Shown: positions 51,601-59,839, counted from the stretch's first letter. The stretch is DNA of 64,000 bases from Saprospiraceae bacterium (GCA_028285545.1 JANQPA010000001.1:24749-88748); one strand, 5' to 3'. The notes: generated by a model not told the origin, from the letters alone. Made by a program: numbers and translations.

Positions 51601-54380
51601 CTGTTGACAATTGTCCTTCTTATACTTTAGATGACAATGAGAAATTTTATACTCTTGATTGTAGCGACATAGGTTCCAAGTTTTACGATATTACCGTTAC
51701 AGATCCATTTGGGAATCATTCAGAACCCTGCAGGTCGGAAGTAACCGTAATAGATCGTATCGCACCTAAGGCCATCTGCCGGAATGTGACCGTTCAGCTG
51801 AATGGAAATGGCATAGGTACTATCACTGCTGAACAAGTCAATAATGGCTCAATGGACGCTTGTGGTATTGCTGAAATGACTTTGGATAAAACCACCATCT
51901 CCTGTTCTGATAATGCGGTCATCCTGACGGTAAAAGATAATAATGGTAATGAAAGTACTTGTACGGCTGATGTGACGATAGAAACTACAGCACCCATTGC
52001 CAAATGCAAAGACGTAACGGTACAACTGGATAAAATTACGGGTGAAACTCCAGTACTGGCTTCCGATTTTGATAATGGTTCTTCGGCCTCCTGTGGAGAT
52101 ATTTCTATGATCTTTTCTTTTGGAAGGGAAGAAATACTGGCCGTCTGTTCCAGGGGACCTAGCTCTACTTTCACCCTTATTGTAAGTGATGAATTTGGGA
52201 ACACTAGTTCTTGCGAACAAACTTTATTTATTGAGGACAGTACTCACCCTGAAGCTATCTGCGATGACAGAACCGTTCGTTTAGATGAAAATGGCCAAGC
52301 CATTTATAGACCTGAGTCCAGTGTTCTATACGCTTTTGACAATTGTCCTTCTTATACTTTAGAAGTGGTCGGTAAGCAATTTTATACTCTTGATTGTAGC
52401 GACATAGGTTCCAAGATTTACGATATTACCATTACAGATCCATTTGGGAATCATTCAGCACCTTGTAGATCTGAAGTAACGGTAGTAGACCGTATTGCCC
52501 CTAAAGCCATCTGCCAGAATGTAACCGTCCAATTAGATAAAAATGGAATCGGCACGGTTACTCCTGAACAAGTCAATAATGGCTCCATGGACGCCTGTGG
52601 TATTGCTGAAATGACTTTGGATGAGAATACTGTTTCTTGTTCTAATAATGTTACGGTTACCTTGACCGTTAAAGATGTTAATGGTAATGAAAGTACTTGT
52701 AGTGCCGAGCTGATCGCAGCAGATGGCCTTGGCCCTGTTCCTGATCTGAATTCTTTGCCAGATATAACTGCAGAATGCTCTGTGAACGTTTCTTCTGCCC
52801 CCACAGCCACAGATAACTGTGCTGGTACTATAATAGGCACTACCACCGATCCCTTGTCCTACAGCTCCCAGGGCACTCACACTGTTACCTGGATCTTTGA
52901 TGATGGCAATGGAAATTCAGTTACTCAAACCCAAACCGTGATCATCAAGGATGTCACTGCTCCGGTGCCTGATGTAACTACTTTACCTACCATCACTGGA
53001 AACTGTGAAGCGGGCCTGGAACCTCCTTTTGCTACCGATAATTGTGCAGGGCAGGTCATGGGTTCCACTTCTGATCCGCTCTACTTTGATAAAGAAGGAA
53101 TTTATACCATTACCTGGGTCTATGATGATGGTAATGGAAATACCTCCTCACAAGATCAAACCATTGTTATTGAGGATGATATCGCTCCCGTCCCAGATCG
53201 TCAAACTCTACCTACTATTAGAAGACAGTGCTCAGCTACTGTAACTTCTATTCCAACGGCTACTGATCGTTGTCTCGGTACTATCCAGGGGACTACCTCT
53301 GATCCTTTGACTTATAATACTCAAGGGATCCATATCATTACCTGGATCTATGATGATGGCAATGGAAACTCAGTCACTCAAACTCAGAGAGTGGTCATCA
53401 GAGATAATAAAGCACCGGTACCTGACCAAGCCAGTTTGCCTGCATTGACAGGATCTTGTTCGGTTATGATCACCCATTTCCCAACGGCCACCGATAATTG
53501 TGCAGGAAAGGTTACGGCTACAACCGATAGTCCGCTGGAATTTGACCAGGAAGGAACCTTTGCCATTCTTTGGAATTACGATGATGGAAATGGAAATACC
53601 AGCACTCAGACTCAATGGGTGATTGTTGGTGGAGATGTTGCTCCCAATGCACGGTGTAAAGATATCTCCATGCCCATGGCAGGAAATAGTTCAGTAAACA
53701 TCAGTGCTTCAGACATTGACAATGGTTCTTTTGATGATTGCAGTTCCGTTACCTTACTTATCAGTCCTGTAGGTGGTTCCATTTTTGGTACTGGCCTTCC
53801 GCCTGCCCCAAGCATGGATTTGTACTGTAAGGATGGAAAAGAGCAAAACCTACTGCTTTCAGTGACCAATGAAAAGGGAAATACCGCCTATTGCCAGGCC
53901 AAGGTTACCCTTCAAGGCACAGATACGGACAATGACGGAATCCTGGACAGCTGTGACAATTGCCCGGACACTTACAATCCGGATCAAAAGGACAGCAATA
54001 ATAATGGAACAGGAGATGCCTGTGAAGGAAACTCAAATCCAGATCCAAACCCAGGTGGATGGGGAGGTTGGAGCTTGAAAAAGCAAGGTGATGATCAAGA
54101 GAACATCATCACTGAACTAAAGGCTTTTCCCAATCCATTCCAGGAGGAAGTTAATTTAAGTTTCAACCTGAGTCAGGAAGAAAAAACCACAGTTGAGATT
54201 TTCAACATTCAGGGGCAACGAGTGCATACCCTGCTATCTGAGTTGGCACCAAAAGGAGAGCACCGAGTCTTATGGGATGGAATGGATCAAAATGGGCAGT
54301 CTATGCCTGCAGGTATTTATCTGGTCAGATTGAGAGCGGGGAAGGCGCTGATTAATCAGAAGGTAATTTTACAGAGATAA
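48624..54380 (+). CDS. Giant T9SS-secreted protein 2B: DNRLRE-like, Ig-like, HYR-like and 76-aa repeats
   Basis: 1918 aa. The N-terminal hydrophobic segment is at ~12-31 (PIGIILILFLLTLPFFIK). The region HNPDYWKKEGLFGNYIREYE to YPVVLDPT is shared with 2A and 2C. A DNRLRE-like module follows (SYIQWNIESIPNDSRVQKVS), then three Ig-like repeats (TCEGGNASFSASF). A duplicated HYR-like pair comes next: VLATDFDDGSSAACGD and VLASDFDNGSSASCGD, each followed by a PxxRCLDRTV/DDRTV unit. Four PVPD repeats (52734-53633), the TSP3-like motif, GGWGGWSLKK and a type A sorting domain complete it. The PVPDRQTLP unit replaces PVPDRNNLP, the only break in the shared 3' order. It is likely a surface adhesin or matrix protein. 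It has its own module C but no intact adjacent HTCS upstream, so HTCS-B or HTCS-C may act in trans. Confidence 0.92.
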   Translation: MERSKLFENKRPIGIILILFLLTLPFFIKQDAHNIQDDKEKFRVSFVNLEDHNPDYWKKEGLFGNYIREYELKEFRDRNAKHFSDENGNIAVINGGSIHYLDEKGDWQEIDTRIRISQVSGYAFENTHNGIKTWYPDETGESIEVSLGNEFLSIGSNMSLSWENEDGEVLKRQSSTFSFPEADSNKVVYHAFFPEVDNEFEIEPDKVKNKLILKKRPEAKGDFLVLSEQMVLPKGWTVRLNEKNTGEVYETKNGFHLVDELGMPHLYIPAPEVYSLEDKKLSPEELPAKWILEQKGAILTLKMQVAQSWLQDPNLKYPVVLDPTISLYGNSTGYVDATFDARSNSFDRTPIGRRDDGNGNYRSYIQWNIESIPNDSRVQKVSGLLKANLISATPFDVNVNQFTGDYIDFDNHIPIFDRQQLFNDLGRGSTYFSFEFHLAFVYPTSRIPIDYGPQASADLNAQLLAGDNRFRIALAGVEIFPICSNIPCRYGEFSPLSSMLVVRYCIPYSITAHPTDVNTCIGGSASFTAALEGTIGRWQYSSNDGASWIDLDDGGSAPVISGTRTASLSLSNLPASWENYLFRYGDGDRCINGSIWSNSAKLNLKPDPIITSHPQSVSTCEGGNASFSASFEEDINYNWQESLDGGTTWENLRDNVNFSGVNTTRLSIFNVPANFQDRVFRLRGYQGCQENFTIPARLSLTLLPSVALHPSPVNIVQGQKASFTADLNTNTLQKWVYSVDGGVNWVEVDDIGGNNPVFGSTSNTLSLGNVSLSWDGREFALRGFNNSCGPVYTNRALLTVSECEVPTATCNNIIVQLDENGQATITPEQVYSGPPNNCIAEMRLDETTINCAVNSVSLSIIDDQGKETSCSAEVTIENKAPIANCKDVTVQLDATGEVPVLATDFDDGSSAACGDISIIFSLGREEILAVCSRGPSSTFTLIVSDEFGNTSSCQQTLFIEDSYKPVARCLDRTVYLNENGQATYRTSSSLYYAVDNCPSYTLDDNEKFYTLDCSDIGSKFYDITVTDPFGNHSEPCRSEVTVIDRIAPKAICRNVTVQLNGNGIGTITAEQVNNGSMDACGIAEMTLDKTTISCSDNAVILTVKDNNGNESTCTADVTIETTAPIAKCKDVTVQLDKITGETPVLASDFDNGSSASCGDISMIFSFGREEILAVCSRGPSSTFTLIVSDEFGNTSSCEQTLFIEDSTHPEAICDDRTVRLDENGQAIYRPESSVLYAFDNCPSYTLEVVGKQFYTLDCSDIGSKIYDITITDPFGNHSAPCRSEVTVVDRIAPKAICQNVTVQLDKNGIGTVTPEQVNNGSMDACGIAEMTLDENTVSCSNNVTVTLTVKDVNGNESTCSAELIAADGLGPVPDLNSLPDITAECSVNVSSAPTATDNCAGTIIGTTTDPLSYSSQGTHTVTWIFDDGNGNSVTQTQTVIIKDVTAPVPDVTTLPTITGNCEAGLEPPFATDNCAGQVMGSTSDPLYFDKEGIYTITWVYDDGNGNTSSQDQTIVIEDDIAPVPDRQTLPTIRRQCSATVTSIPTATDRCLGTIQGTTSDPLTYNTQGIHIITWIYDDGNGNSVTQTQRVVIRDNKAPVPDQASLPALTGSCSVMITHFPTATDNCAGKVTATTDSPLEFDQEGTFAILWNYDDGNGNTSTQTQWVIVGGDVAPNARCKDISMPMAGNSSVNISASDIDNGSFDDCSSVTLLISPVGGSIFGTGLPPAPSMDLYCKDGKEQNLLLSVTNEKGNTAYCQAKVTLQGTDTDNDGILDSCDNCPDTYNPDQKDSNNNGTGDACEGNSNPDPNPGGWGGWSLKKQGDDQENIITELKAFPNPFQEEVNLSFNLSQEEKTTVEIFNIQGQRVHTLLSELAPKGEHRVLWDGMDQNGQSMPAGIYLVRLRAGKALINQKVILQR
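52734..53633 (+). repeat. Four tandem PVPD repeats in giant protein 2B
   Basis: The units begin PVPDLNSLP, PVPDVTTLP, PVPDRQTLP and PVPDQASLP. This is the shortest complete array in the window. Confidence 0.88.
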
Positions 54381-54391
54381 ATGGTAAAAAT

Positions 54392-54464
54392 TAAGACATG
54401 GGGTTGTGTAAAAAGTGTGAGTGGCGATCCGCCGCCCACACTTTTTACACAACTCCTTGTCTTA
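54392..54464 (+). terminator. Long terminator hairpin after giant protein 2B
   Basis: The 28-base arms (54392-54419 and 54437-54464) are complementary except for three positions; the core is TTGTGTAAAAAGTGTG against CACACTTTTTACACAA. It starts 11 nt after the stop. It may also serve as an insulator between neighbouring cassettes. Confidence 0.8.
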
Positions 54465-54496
54465 CTTATCAATCCTGTCCTAAAAAAATTAGCAAA

Positions 54497-54563
54497 ATGC
54501 GCAGATAGTGAAAGTGAATGCACAGATAGTGAATGTCATATTTCTTTCCTTCAATGATCTTTG
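54497..54563 (+). promoter_or_regulatory. Direct-repeat promoter module D (before a collapsed gene)
   Basis: The repeats 54497-54517 (ATGCGCAGATAGTGAAAG) and 54518-54538 (ATGCACAGATAGTGAATG) are followed by 20 bp and CTTTG (54559-54563) in GATCTTTG. This is one of the best-conserved copies, yet only a 25-codon sorting-domain tail lies downstream. Confidence 0.72.
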
Positions 54564-54599
54564 TTCCAGACAAATCCACTAAGAATTGTTTTTGAGTGG

Positions 54600-54683
54600 C
54601 AAACCATGTCAGTAGGTATTTATTTGATCAGATTGAGAGCAGGAAAGGCTTTGATTAATCAAAAGGTGATTTTACAAAGATAA
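54600..54683 (+). pseudogene. Sorting-domain tail left from a deleted giant gene (possible 25-aa mini-ORF)
   Basis: The reading frame gives QTMSVGIYLIRLRAGKALIN followed by QKVILQR and a stop, the last 27 residues of the T9SS type A domain found at the end of 1A-2B. An ATG at 54606 could start a 25-residue peptide. It lies 37 nt after the -7 element of module D, so nearly the entire ~6-kb gene body between promoter and tail is gone. Confidence 0.8.
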
Positions 54684-54708
54684 TTAAGAGTACGTATTAT
54701 TGTTTTTT

Positions 54709-54747
54709 GGGAGACATGACCTGTAAGGGGCATGCTCTCCCTTTTTT
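54709..54747 (+). terminator. Terminator after collapsed gene D
   Basis: GGGAGACATGACC and GGGCATGCTCTCCC form a bulged stem followed by TTTTTT. The span from module D to here would give a transcript of about 180 nt. Confidence 0.8.
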
Positions 54748-54849
54748 AAAAGCTATTGAAAAGTCAAATCCGCTCTGTTTACAATGACTGCAGAGGCAAA
54801 AATGCTTCAGCGAAGCATGATGTTCATAGATTAAGAATTGAAACAATTG

Positions 54850-54945
54850 AAAGCTCCCGCCATACGGCCCGCAGGGCGGAGCGTAATGAAAGCCAAAGAT
54901 TTATCGCATTACGCTCCGCCCTGTAGGCAATATGACTGGAGCTTT
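54850..54945. repeat. 39-bp-arm imperfect inverted repeat, GC-rich core
   Basis: The arms 54850-54888 and 54907-54945 share AAAGCTCC at the outer ends and CAGGGCGGAGCGTAATG at the inner ends, with mismatches between, around an 18-nt loop. Its composition is much more GC-rich than its surroundings. It may be a small mobile or dispersed palindromic element; no target duplication was found. Confidence 0.7.
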
Positions 54946-54980
54946 ACTTTCTTTTCATTCAAAAGGCTTACAACATATTA

Positions 54981-55146
54981 TATCTTCGATCTTTGAGGCT
55001 TCAAAAAGCCAGGCAATTGCTACTTGCTTCAGAGTTAAACATTAAAGAAGTGGTCTATGAAGAAGGCTTTTCTGATCCTGCCTATTTTTCCAAAGCTTAA
55101 TTTGAAAGAATTCGGCGAAAGCCTCAGTAACACAAGGATTTCTATG
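54981..55146 (+). pseudogene. Remnant of an HTCS C-terminal AraC domain
   Basis: YLRSLRLQKARQLLLASELN, then IKEVVYEEGFSDPAYFSKA and a stop at 55098, with homology continuing out of frame to 55146. It is closest to HTCS-C (59671-59835) at DNA level. The Asp/Glu change in YEEGF and the stop show it is non-functional. It precedes module E just as intact HTCS genes precede theirs. Confidence 0.85.
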
Positions 55147-55149
55147 TAA

Positions 55150-55216
55150 ATGCACATATAATGAAAGTGAATGCGCAAATAGTGAATGTCATATTTCTTT
55201 CCTTTCCTGATCTTTG
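55150..55216 (+). promoter_or_regulatory. Direct-repeat promoter module E (before a collapsed gene)
   Basis: The repeats 55150-55170 (ATGCACATATAATGAAAG) and 55171-55191 (ATGCGCAAATAGTGAATG) are followed by 20 bp and CTTTG (55212-55216) in GATCTTTG. It is nearly identical to module D, including the sequence that follows. Confidence 0.72.
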
Positions 55217-55254
55217 TTCCAGACAAATTAACTAAGAACTGAGTTAAACTTATT

Positions 55255-55317
55255 GATCTGGTCCGTTTGAGGCCAGAAAAGGTTTTGATTAATCAAAAGG
55301 TGATTTTACAAAGATAA
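55255..55317 (+). pseudogene. Second sorting-domain tail left from a deleted giant gene
   Basis: The frame gives DLVRLRPEKVLINQKVILQR and a stop, the last 20 residues of the T9SS domain with several substitutions (R-P-E-K-V for R-A-G-K-A). There is no ATG. It lies 38 nt after the module E -7 element. Confidence 0.8.
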
Positions 55318-55349
55318 ACGAGGGGCGGAATATAATTTCCGCATCATTC

Positions 55350-55386
55350 AGACATGGCTTGCTTCGGTAGGTCATGTCTTTTTTTA
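55350..55386 (+). terminator. Terminator after collapsed gene E
   Basis: AGACATG...CATGTCT stem around a 16-nt loop, followed by TTTTTTT. It is the same GACATG-type stem as the other cassette terminators. Confidence 0.8.
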
Positions 55387-55541
55387 TTCACATCTGAAAA
55401 TCCCATCACCTAAAACTCCAAACCATTCTAATTAGCCAAGAAACTTCCTAGTATAATTTCAAAGAATTCGATTAAAACCCTGGTAATACAGATGCAATTT
55501 TTACAAACCTAAGCCCTCACTCTTCAAAAACCCAGGATTGG

Positions 55542-55620
55542 AATTGTCATTCTACAACTTTATTAGTTTATTTGACACAGCATTCCATTAGTTATTAACC
55601 ACAGAGGGACAACTCTTTTT
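55542..55620 (+). promoter_or_regulatory. Conserved leader of HTCS-C (empty site of the HTCS-B insertion)
   Basis: It aligns with the HTCS-B leader (36373-36425 joined to 36585-36609): AATTG...TTCTAC.ACTTTATTAG, then CATTC.ATTAGTTA and ACAGAGGGA.AACTCT before ATG. TTTATTTG / TTAATTTG may be the -7 element. The single ATTAGTTA here shows the arrangement before the 149-bp insertion. Confidence 0.6.
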
Positions 55621-58600
55621 ATGAGGGCAAAAGCTGATCACTTCTTTCTGATAATCATGTGCTGCTTATTGGGTATTTGCGCTTTTTCGCAAACTACCTT
55701 GCCCAGTGGTTCAGTATCTTCTCCATCCATAGCCACACTCAGTAGTTTTGGTCTCAAAGAAGGGCTCCCAGTCAATTGTTTAGAGGGAAGTCTTTTGGAT
55801 AGTAAAGGTAGATTGTGGATCAATCCTTGCCCCTATAATACGGTAACAACAACCTTGAATTTCTTTCAATATGATGGCAAACAAGCCATTTTCTATGAGT
55901 TGAGTCCTGACTGGCTTGAAAAGAATGACACCATTAGTTGGACCATTACGGGTGAAACTACGCACGGTTTTCTATTTGGAGTGGATCTCAATTTTTCTAA
56001 TGCCTTTATGTGGCATCCTGACTCCAAAGACCAATATTTTTTCCAATTTGAAGAAAAAGAGAAAGTTTTGAACATGGTCCCAGGACCCGACAAAAGTGTT
56101 CTGGTGCTGACGCTCCTTCAGGAGACCTATCGCTTATATCGCTTATCAGAAGAGGGAAAGCAATTTTTAGAGGAGATTAGTCCCCATTTCGAAGTAGACT
56201 CTACTTACGCTTATCCTCATCCATTAGTGTTTCTTAATCAACAAATTTGGTTTTTGCATCAACGCCAGGGCATGGTTTCATTTGATCTAGACTCAGGTGA
56301 CATTCAATTTTTGGCATGGAAAGATCTACAAACTGAACCTACAATTAAAAAAAAGCCAGATGATATTTTTGACGTATCTCTAATCTGGCAATTATTAAAA
56401 TATGACGAGGAGTCCTTATTCTTGAATTTAGGACTACAAAATGGATTTTTAATTTTTGATTTGAATTCAACTGAATTAAAACCCCATGCTCAACTTAATG
56501 CTATTGTTTCCACTCTGACCGTTCGCGATTATAGGGTCGTTCGCTGTACTCCAGATCAAAAAAGAAATATTCTGGTTGAAATAGACTACTGGGAGCCCTT
56601 TGCCAACTTCGATACTCGAGAACCTCCCCAAACCTATCTTATTAACCCACTTGGTCAAATTCAAAATTATACTTCTTTGCTTGAGGAAATCAGAGCCAGT
56701 GCCCAATATCAAAGGCTATTTTCCTGGGAAGGTTATTTCTTTGGTAAGGACTTCCAACATCAGTTGGGATGGACCTCCAGTGGAGGTATGGTGATAACAG
56801 ATCTTCAAATGAAATTTAACATCCAGGCCTATCCTCTCAATAAAGGAACACGAACCATTGCCTTTTTGGATAGCAACCATTTATTAGTCCATTCAGATGG
56901 GCCTACTTTTCGGCTGAATTTAAAGAGTGGGGCATATGATTTTTTCAGCTCCACCCATGCAGTAATTCGAATATTAACCTCTTTAGAACGTTCAGATGAT
57001 CATTCCTTATGGGTGGCCACGCAATTTGGGGAGCTTCAAAAACACGACTTGCTTAATAATAACATTGAAACCCATCCCATTGGAGAGCCTTTTGATAAGT
57101 TTGCTTTTTTAAACAAAACTGAAGTTGCATTTTTTGATTTATCGGGAAAGCTTTTTATTTACAATCTCCAGACAAAAACCGCTAAACCCTATCTAATTGA
57201 TGGCCAGCATTTTAGCATAGAAAATCCAGTAAAAGATCTACTTTTTGAAGGAGATAATTTATTGTGGATAGGCGCTCAAAATGGTCTATGGCAGCTGGAT
57301 CTCCAGCAAAAACAATTCACTCATTTTAACCAATTGGAGGAATTAAAAGATGCCAACATTATGTGCATCGATAAAGGAAAAAATGGGCAGTTCTGGATAG
57401 GCACTGCTCAAAAAGGGGTACTTATCTTTCAGCCCGATTCCCAAAAGATCAAACAAATCACTCAGGTCAATGGTCTTTCACATAATACCATTGCAGGAAT
57501 ACAAACAGATGATAATCTCAACAGATGGGTGGCCACCTTTGACGGTCTAACGGTTATCTCTCCCAATGCGGAGGTATTATTTGAAATAAGAGAAGAGAAT
57601 GGACTCACCCACAGTGAATTTAACATTACCTCAAATGCCAAATTACCAGATGGCCGCTTGGCATTTGGTGGCATCCAAGGGATTAACATCCTGGATCCCG
57701 TTGAAATTTTAAGAACCCAGACTCAAAAAGAAGCGCCTCGTATTTTTCTCACACATCTAGAGTATTTTGATCCAAAAACAGGGGAGAACCAAACCTTAAA
57801 GGGTAGCTTCAATCAAAAAGAGTCTATTAAAATCCCCGCTACAAATCGGTATTTAAGTATAGATTTCGCTATCTCTGATTATCTTAGTTTGAAAGAACAC
57901 ACTTATTCCTACCGACTAAGTACCAACAAATTAGGATTGTCAAAAGACGATCAGGTTCCATGGACCAATCTGGGCTCTTTATCTGAATTGACACTTAATA
58001 ATCTGCCAGTCGGTGATTGGTATATACAAATTAGAGGAGTGGACCACCAAGGAAATAGAGTGGAGACTCCATTAGAAATCCCCATCCATGTAGCAGAATT
58101 TTTCTATCGCCAATGGTGGTTTTATGTTCTTTGTGCTCTACCCTTTTTGTTAGGAGGCTGGTTTTGGATTCGAAGAATACTCACTGAAAGAAAACGATTG
58201 AAAATTGAAGTGGATAAGCGCACCAAACAAATTCGTCTGGACAAGGAGATCATCGCCCAGCAGGTGGAGGAACTTCAGCAATTTGATCGGGCCAAATCCA
58301 GGTTTTTTGCCAATATATCCCATGAGCTACGTACCCCTTTAACCATCATTTTGGGTATGGTTGATCAAGTGGAAAAGCAACCTGGGCGTTGGCTGAAACA
58401 AGGGACTAAAATGATTCGAAATAATGGTTCTAATTTACTGGAACTGGTCAATCAGATATTGGAATTACAGAAATTAGAATCCGGTAATCTAAAAGTGAAT
58501 CTCCAATTAGACGATATTATCCCTTTTCTTCGATCCATTTTCAATCAATTTAAGGCTTTAGGACTAAGTAAAAATTTGCAAATGGACTTTATCTCTGAAA

Positions 58601-59835
58601 AAGAAAGTCTATTAATGGACTTCGATCCAGAAAAAATCCTTCGCATTGCTTCTAACCTCTTGTCCAATGCCATAAAATATACTCCTGAGAATGGTAAAGT
58701 AAATGTTTTAATTTCTTCAGGGAAATTAAATGAGTTTTCAGAAGAAGATCACCTCATTTTAACCGTCGAAGATACAGGTCGAGGCATTCACCATGAAGAG
58801 CTTCCTTATATTTTTGACCGTTTTTATCAGGCTACTTCCCAGGAAAAGACAAGTAGTGGCGGAACGGGCATCGGTTTATCTTTAACCCAGGAATTGGTTA
58901 AATTACTAAATGGAAAAATCGAGGTGGTCAGTCAGCTTGGAAAAGGTACCACCTTCCAGGTTTTCCTTCCCATTAGCCAAAAGGCCAGGCCAGGACAAAA
59001 TAATGATCAGGTGGCCATTCAAGCTGCCATTTTAGGTAGCCAGGGTCCTTTGAAAAAAGAAAAAATTGCGGAAGAAGATCTTCCATTAGCCCTGATTGTA
59101 GAAGACAATGCTGACATTGCCCAATACCTTCAAATATGTCTGGAAGGATCATATCGCATGCTTTTTGCAAAAAACGGACAAGAAGGCATTAATCAGGCCC
59201 TGGAACAGATTCCGGATATTATTGTCAGCGACGTGATGATGCCCGAAAAAAATGGCTTCGAGCTTTGTGAAGCCTTAAAAGAAGATATTCGCAGCAGTCA
59301 TATTCCCATCATATTACTTACCGCCAAATCGGATGTAGAATCCCGAATTGCTGGTCTTAAACAAGGTGCCGATGATTACCTGGCCAAACCTTTTAATGAG
59401 GAAGAGCTCCTGGTACGAATGAAGAACCTCTTGGAGATCCGTTTAAAACTCCAACAGCGATATCAAAATCCTTTTGATCCTGGTTTCTCTAAACCCAAAG
59501 CTTCTACCCCCACCAAAGAGGATGCTTTTATTCTGAATTTAAAAGAAGTTTTTGAGGCTCATATGGATGATCTGCAGTATGATCTGGATCAGCTGAGTCA
59601 GGAATTATTCTTAAGCCGTTCTCAGCTCGGCAGAAAAGTAAAAGCACTAACTGGAAAATCTCCTGCAGTTTATCTTCGATCTTTGAGGCTTCAAAAAGCC
59701 AGGCAATTGCTACTTACTTCAGCGTTAAGCATTAAAGAAGTAGCCTATGATGTAGGCTTTTCTGATCCCTCTTATTTTTCCAGAGCTTATTCTGAAGAAT
59801 TTGGCGAAAGCCCAAGTAATACAGGCCTTTCCTAG
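55621..59835 (+). CDS. Hybrid two-component system regulator, HTCS-C
   Basis: 1404 aa. The signal peptide is MRAKADHFFLIIMCCLLGIC, followed by AFSQ. The two-component propeller is at ~30-740 (INPCPYNTVTTTLNFFQYDG; NLNRWVATFDGLTVISP), and the Y_Y_Y domain follows. The membrane segment is WWFYVLCALPFLLGGWFWI. HisKA has SHELRTPLTIILGM (His901). The ATPase domain has LLSNAIKYT and GGTGIGLSLTQELV. The receiver has IIVSDVMMPEKNGFEL (Asp1204), and the AraC double HTH is at the C-terminus (FLSRSQLGRKVKALTGKS; IKEVAYDVGFSDPSYFSRAY). The kinase, receiver and HTH are almost those of HTCS-B, while the sensor is closer to HTCS-A (for example DFFSSTHAVIRILTS against DFFQPPDSSLRILTS). It therefore looks like a mosaic of the two. 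It is followed directly by module F. Confidence 0.95.
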   Translation: MRAKADHFFLIIMCCLLGICAFSQTTLPSGSVSSPSIATLSSFGLKEGLPVNCLEGSLLDSKGRLWINPCPYNTVTTTLNFFQYDGKQAIFYELSPDWLEKNDTISWTITGETTHGFLFGVDLNFSNAFMWHPDSKDQYFFQFEEKEKVLNMVPGPDKSVLVLTLLQETYRLYRLSEEGKQFLEEISPHFEVDSTYAYPHPLVFLNQQIWFLHQRQGMVSFDLDSGDIQFLAWKDLQTEPTIKKKPDDIFDVSLIWQLLKYDEESLFLNLGLQNGFLIFDLNSTELKPHAQLNAIVSTLTVRDYRVVRCTPDQKRNILVEIDYWEPFANFDTREPPQTYLINPLGQIQNYTSLLEEIRASAQYQRLFSWEGYFFGKDFQHQLGWTSSGGMVITDLQMKFNIQAYPLNKGTRTIAFLDSNHLLVHSDGPTFRLNLKSGAYDFFSSTHAVIRILTSLERSDDHSLWVATQFGELQKHDLLNNNIETHPIGEPFDKFAFLNKTEVAFFDLSGKLFIYNLQTKTAKPYLIDGQHFSIENPVKDLLFEGDNLLWIGAQNGLWQLDLQQKQFTHFNQLEELKDANIMCIDKGKNGQFWIGTAQKGVLIFQPDSQKIKQITQVNGLSHNTIAGIQTDDNLNRWVATFDGLTVISPNAEVLFEIREENGLTHSEFNITSNAKLPDGRLAFGGIQGINILDPVEILRTQTQKEAPRIFLTHLEYFDPKTGENQTLKGSFNQKESIKIPATNRYLSIDFAISDYLSLKEHTYSYRLSTNKLGLSKDDQVPWTNLGSLSELTLNNLPVGDWYIQIRGVDHQGNRVETPLEIPIHVAEFFYRQWWFYVLCALPFLLGGWFWIRRILTERKRLKIEVDKRTKQIRLDKEIIAQQVEELQQFDRAKSRFFANISHELRTPLTIILGMVDQVEKQPGRWLKQGTKMIRNNGSNLLELVNQILELQKLESGNLKVNLQLDDIIPFLRSIFNQFKALGLSKNLQMDFISEKESLLMDFDPEKILRIASNLLSNAIKYTPENGKVNVLISSGKLNEFSEEDHLILTVEDTGRGIHHEELPYIFDRFYQATSQEKTSSGGTGIGLSLTQELVKLLNGKIEVVSQLGKGTTFQVFLPISQKARPGQNNDQVAIQAAILGSQGPLKKEKIAEEDLPLALIVEDNADIAQYLQICLEGSYRMLFAKNGQEGINQALEQIPDIIVSDVMMPEKNGFELCEALKEDIRSSHIPIILLTAKSDVESRIAGLKQGADDYLAKPFNEEELLVRMKNLLEIRLKLQQRYQNPFDPGFSKPKASTPTKEDAFILNLKEVFEAHMDDLQYDLDQLSQELFLSRSQLGRKVKALTGKSPAVYLRSLRLQKARQLLLTSALSIKEVAYDVGFSDPSYFSRAYSEEFGESPSNTGLS

Positions 59836-59839
59836 CATA

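Larger units (their letters stand above)
54381..55620. other. Non-coding graveyard of collapsed cassettes between 2B and HTCS-C
   Basis: 1240 nt. In order it holds: the 2B terminator (54392-54464), promoter module D (54497-54563), a sorting-domain tail (54600-54683) with terminator (54709-54747), a small hairpin (ATGCTTC-AGC-GAAGCAT, 54802-54818), a 96-bp GC-rich inverted repeat (54850-54945), an HTCS tail (54981-55146), module E (55150-55216), a second sorting-domain tail (55255-55317) with terminator (55350-55386), and the HTCS-C leader (55542-55620). Nothing recognisable was seen at 55387-55541. Confidence 0.8.

Noticed and set aside
55035..55226. 63-aa minus-strand open frame in the relic zone
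   Set aside because: It is antisense to the HTCS tail remnant and module E and has no protein-like features.
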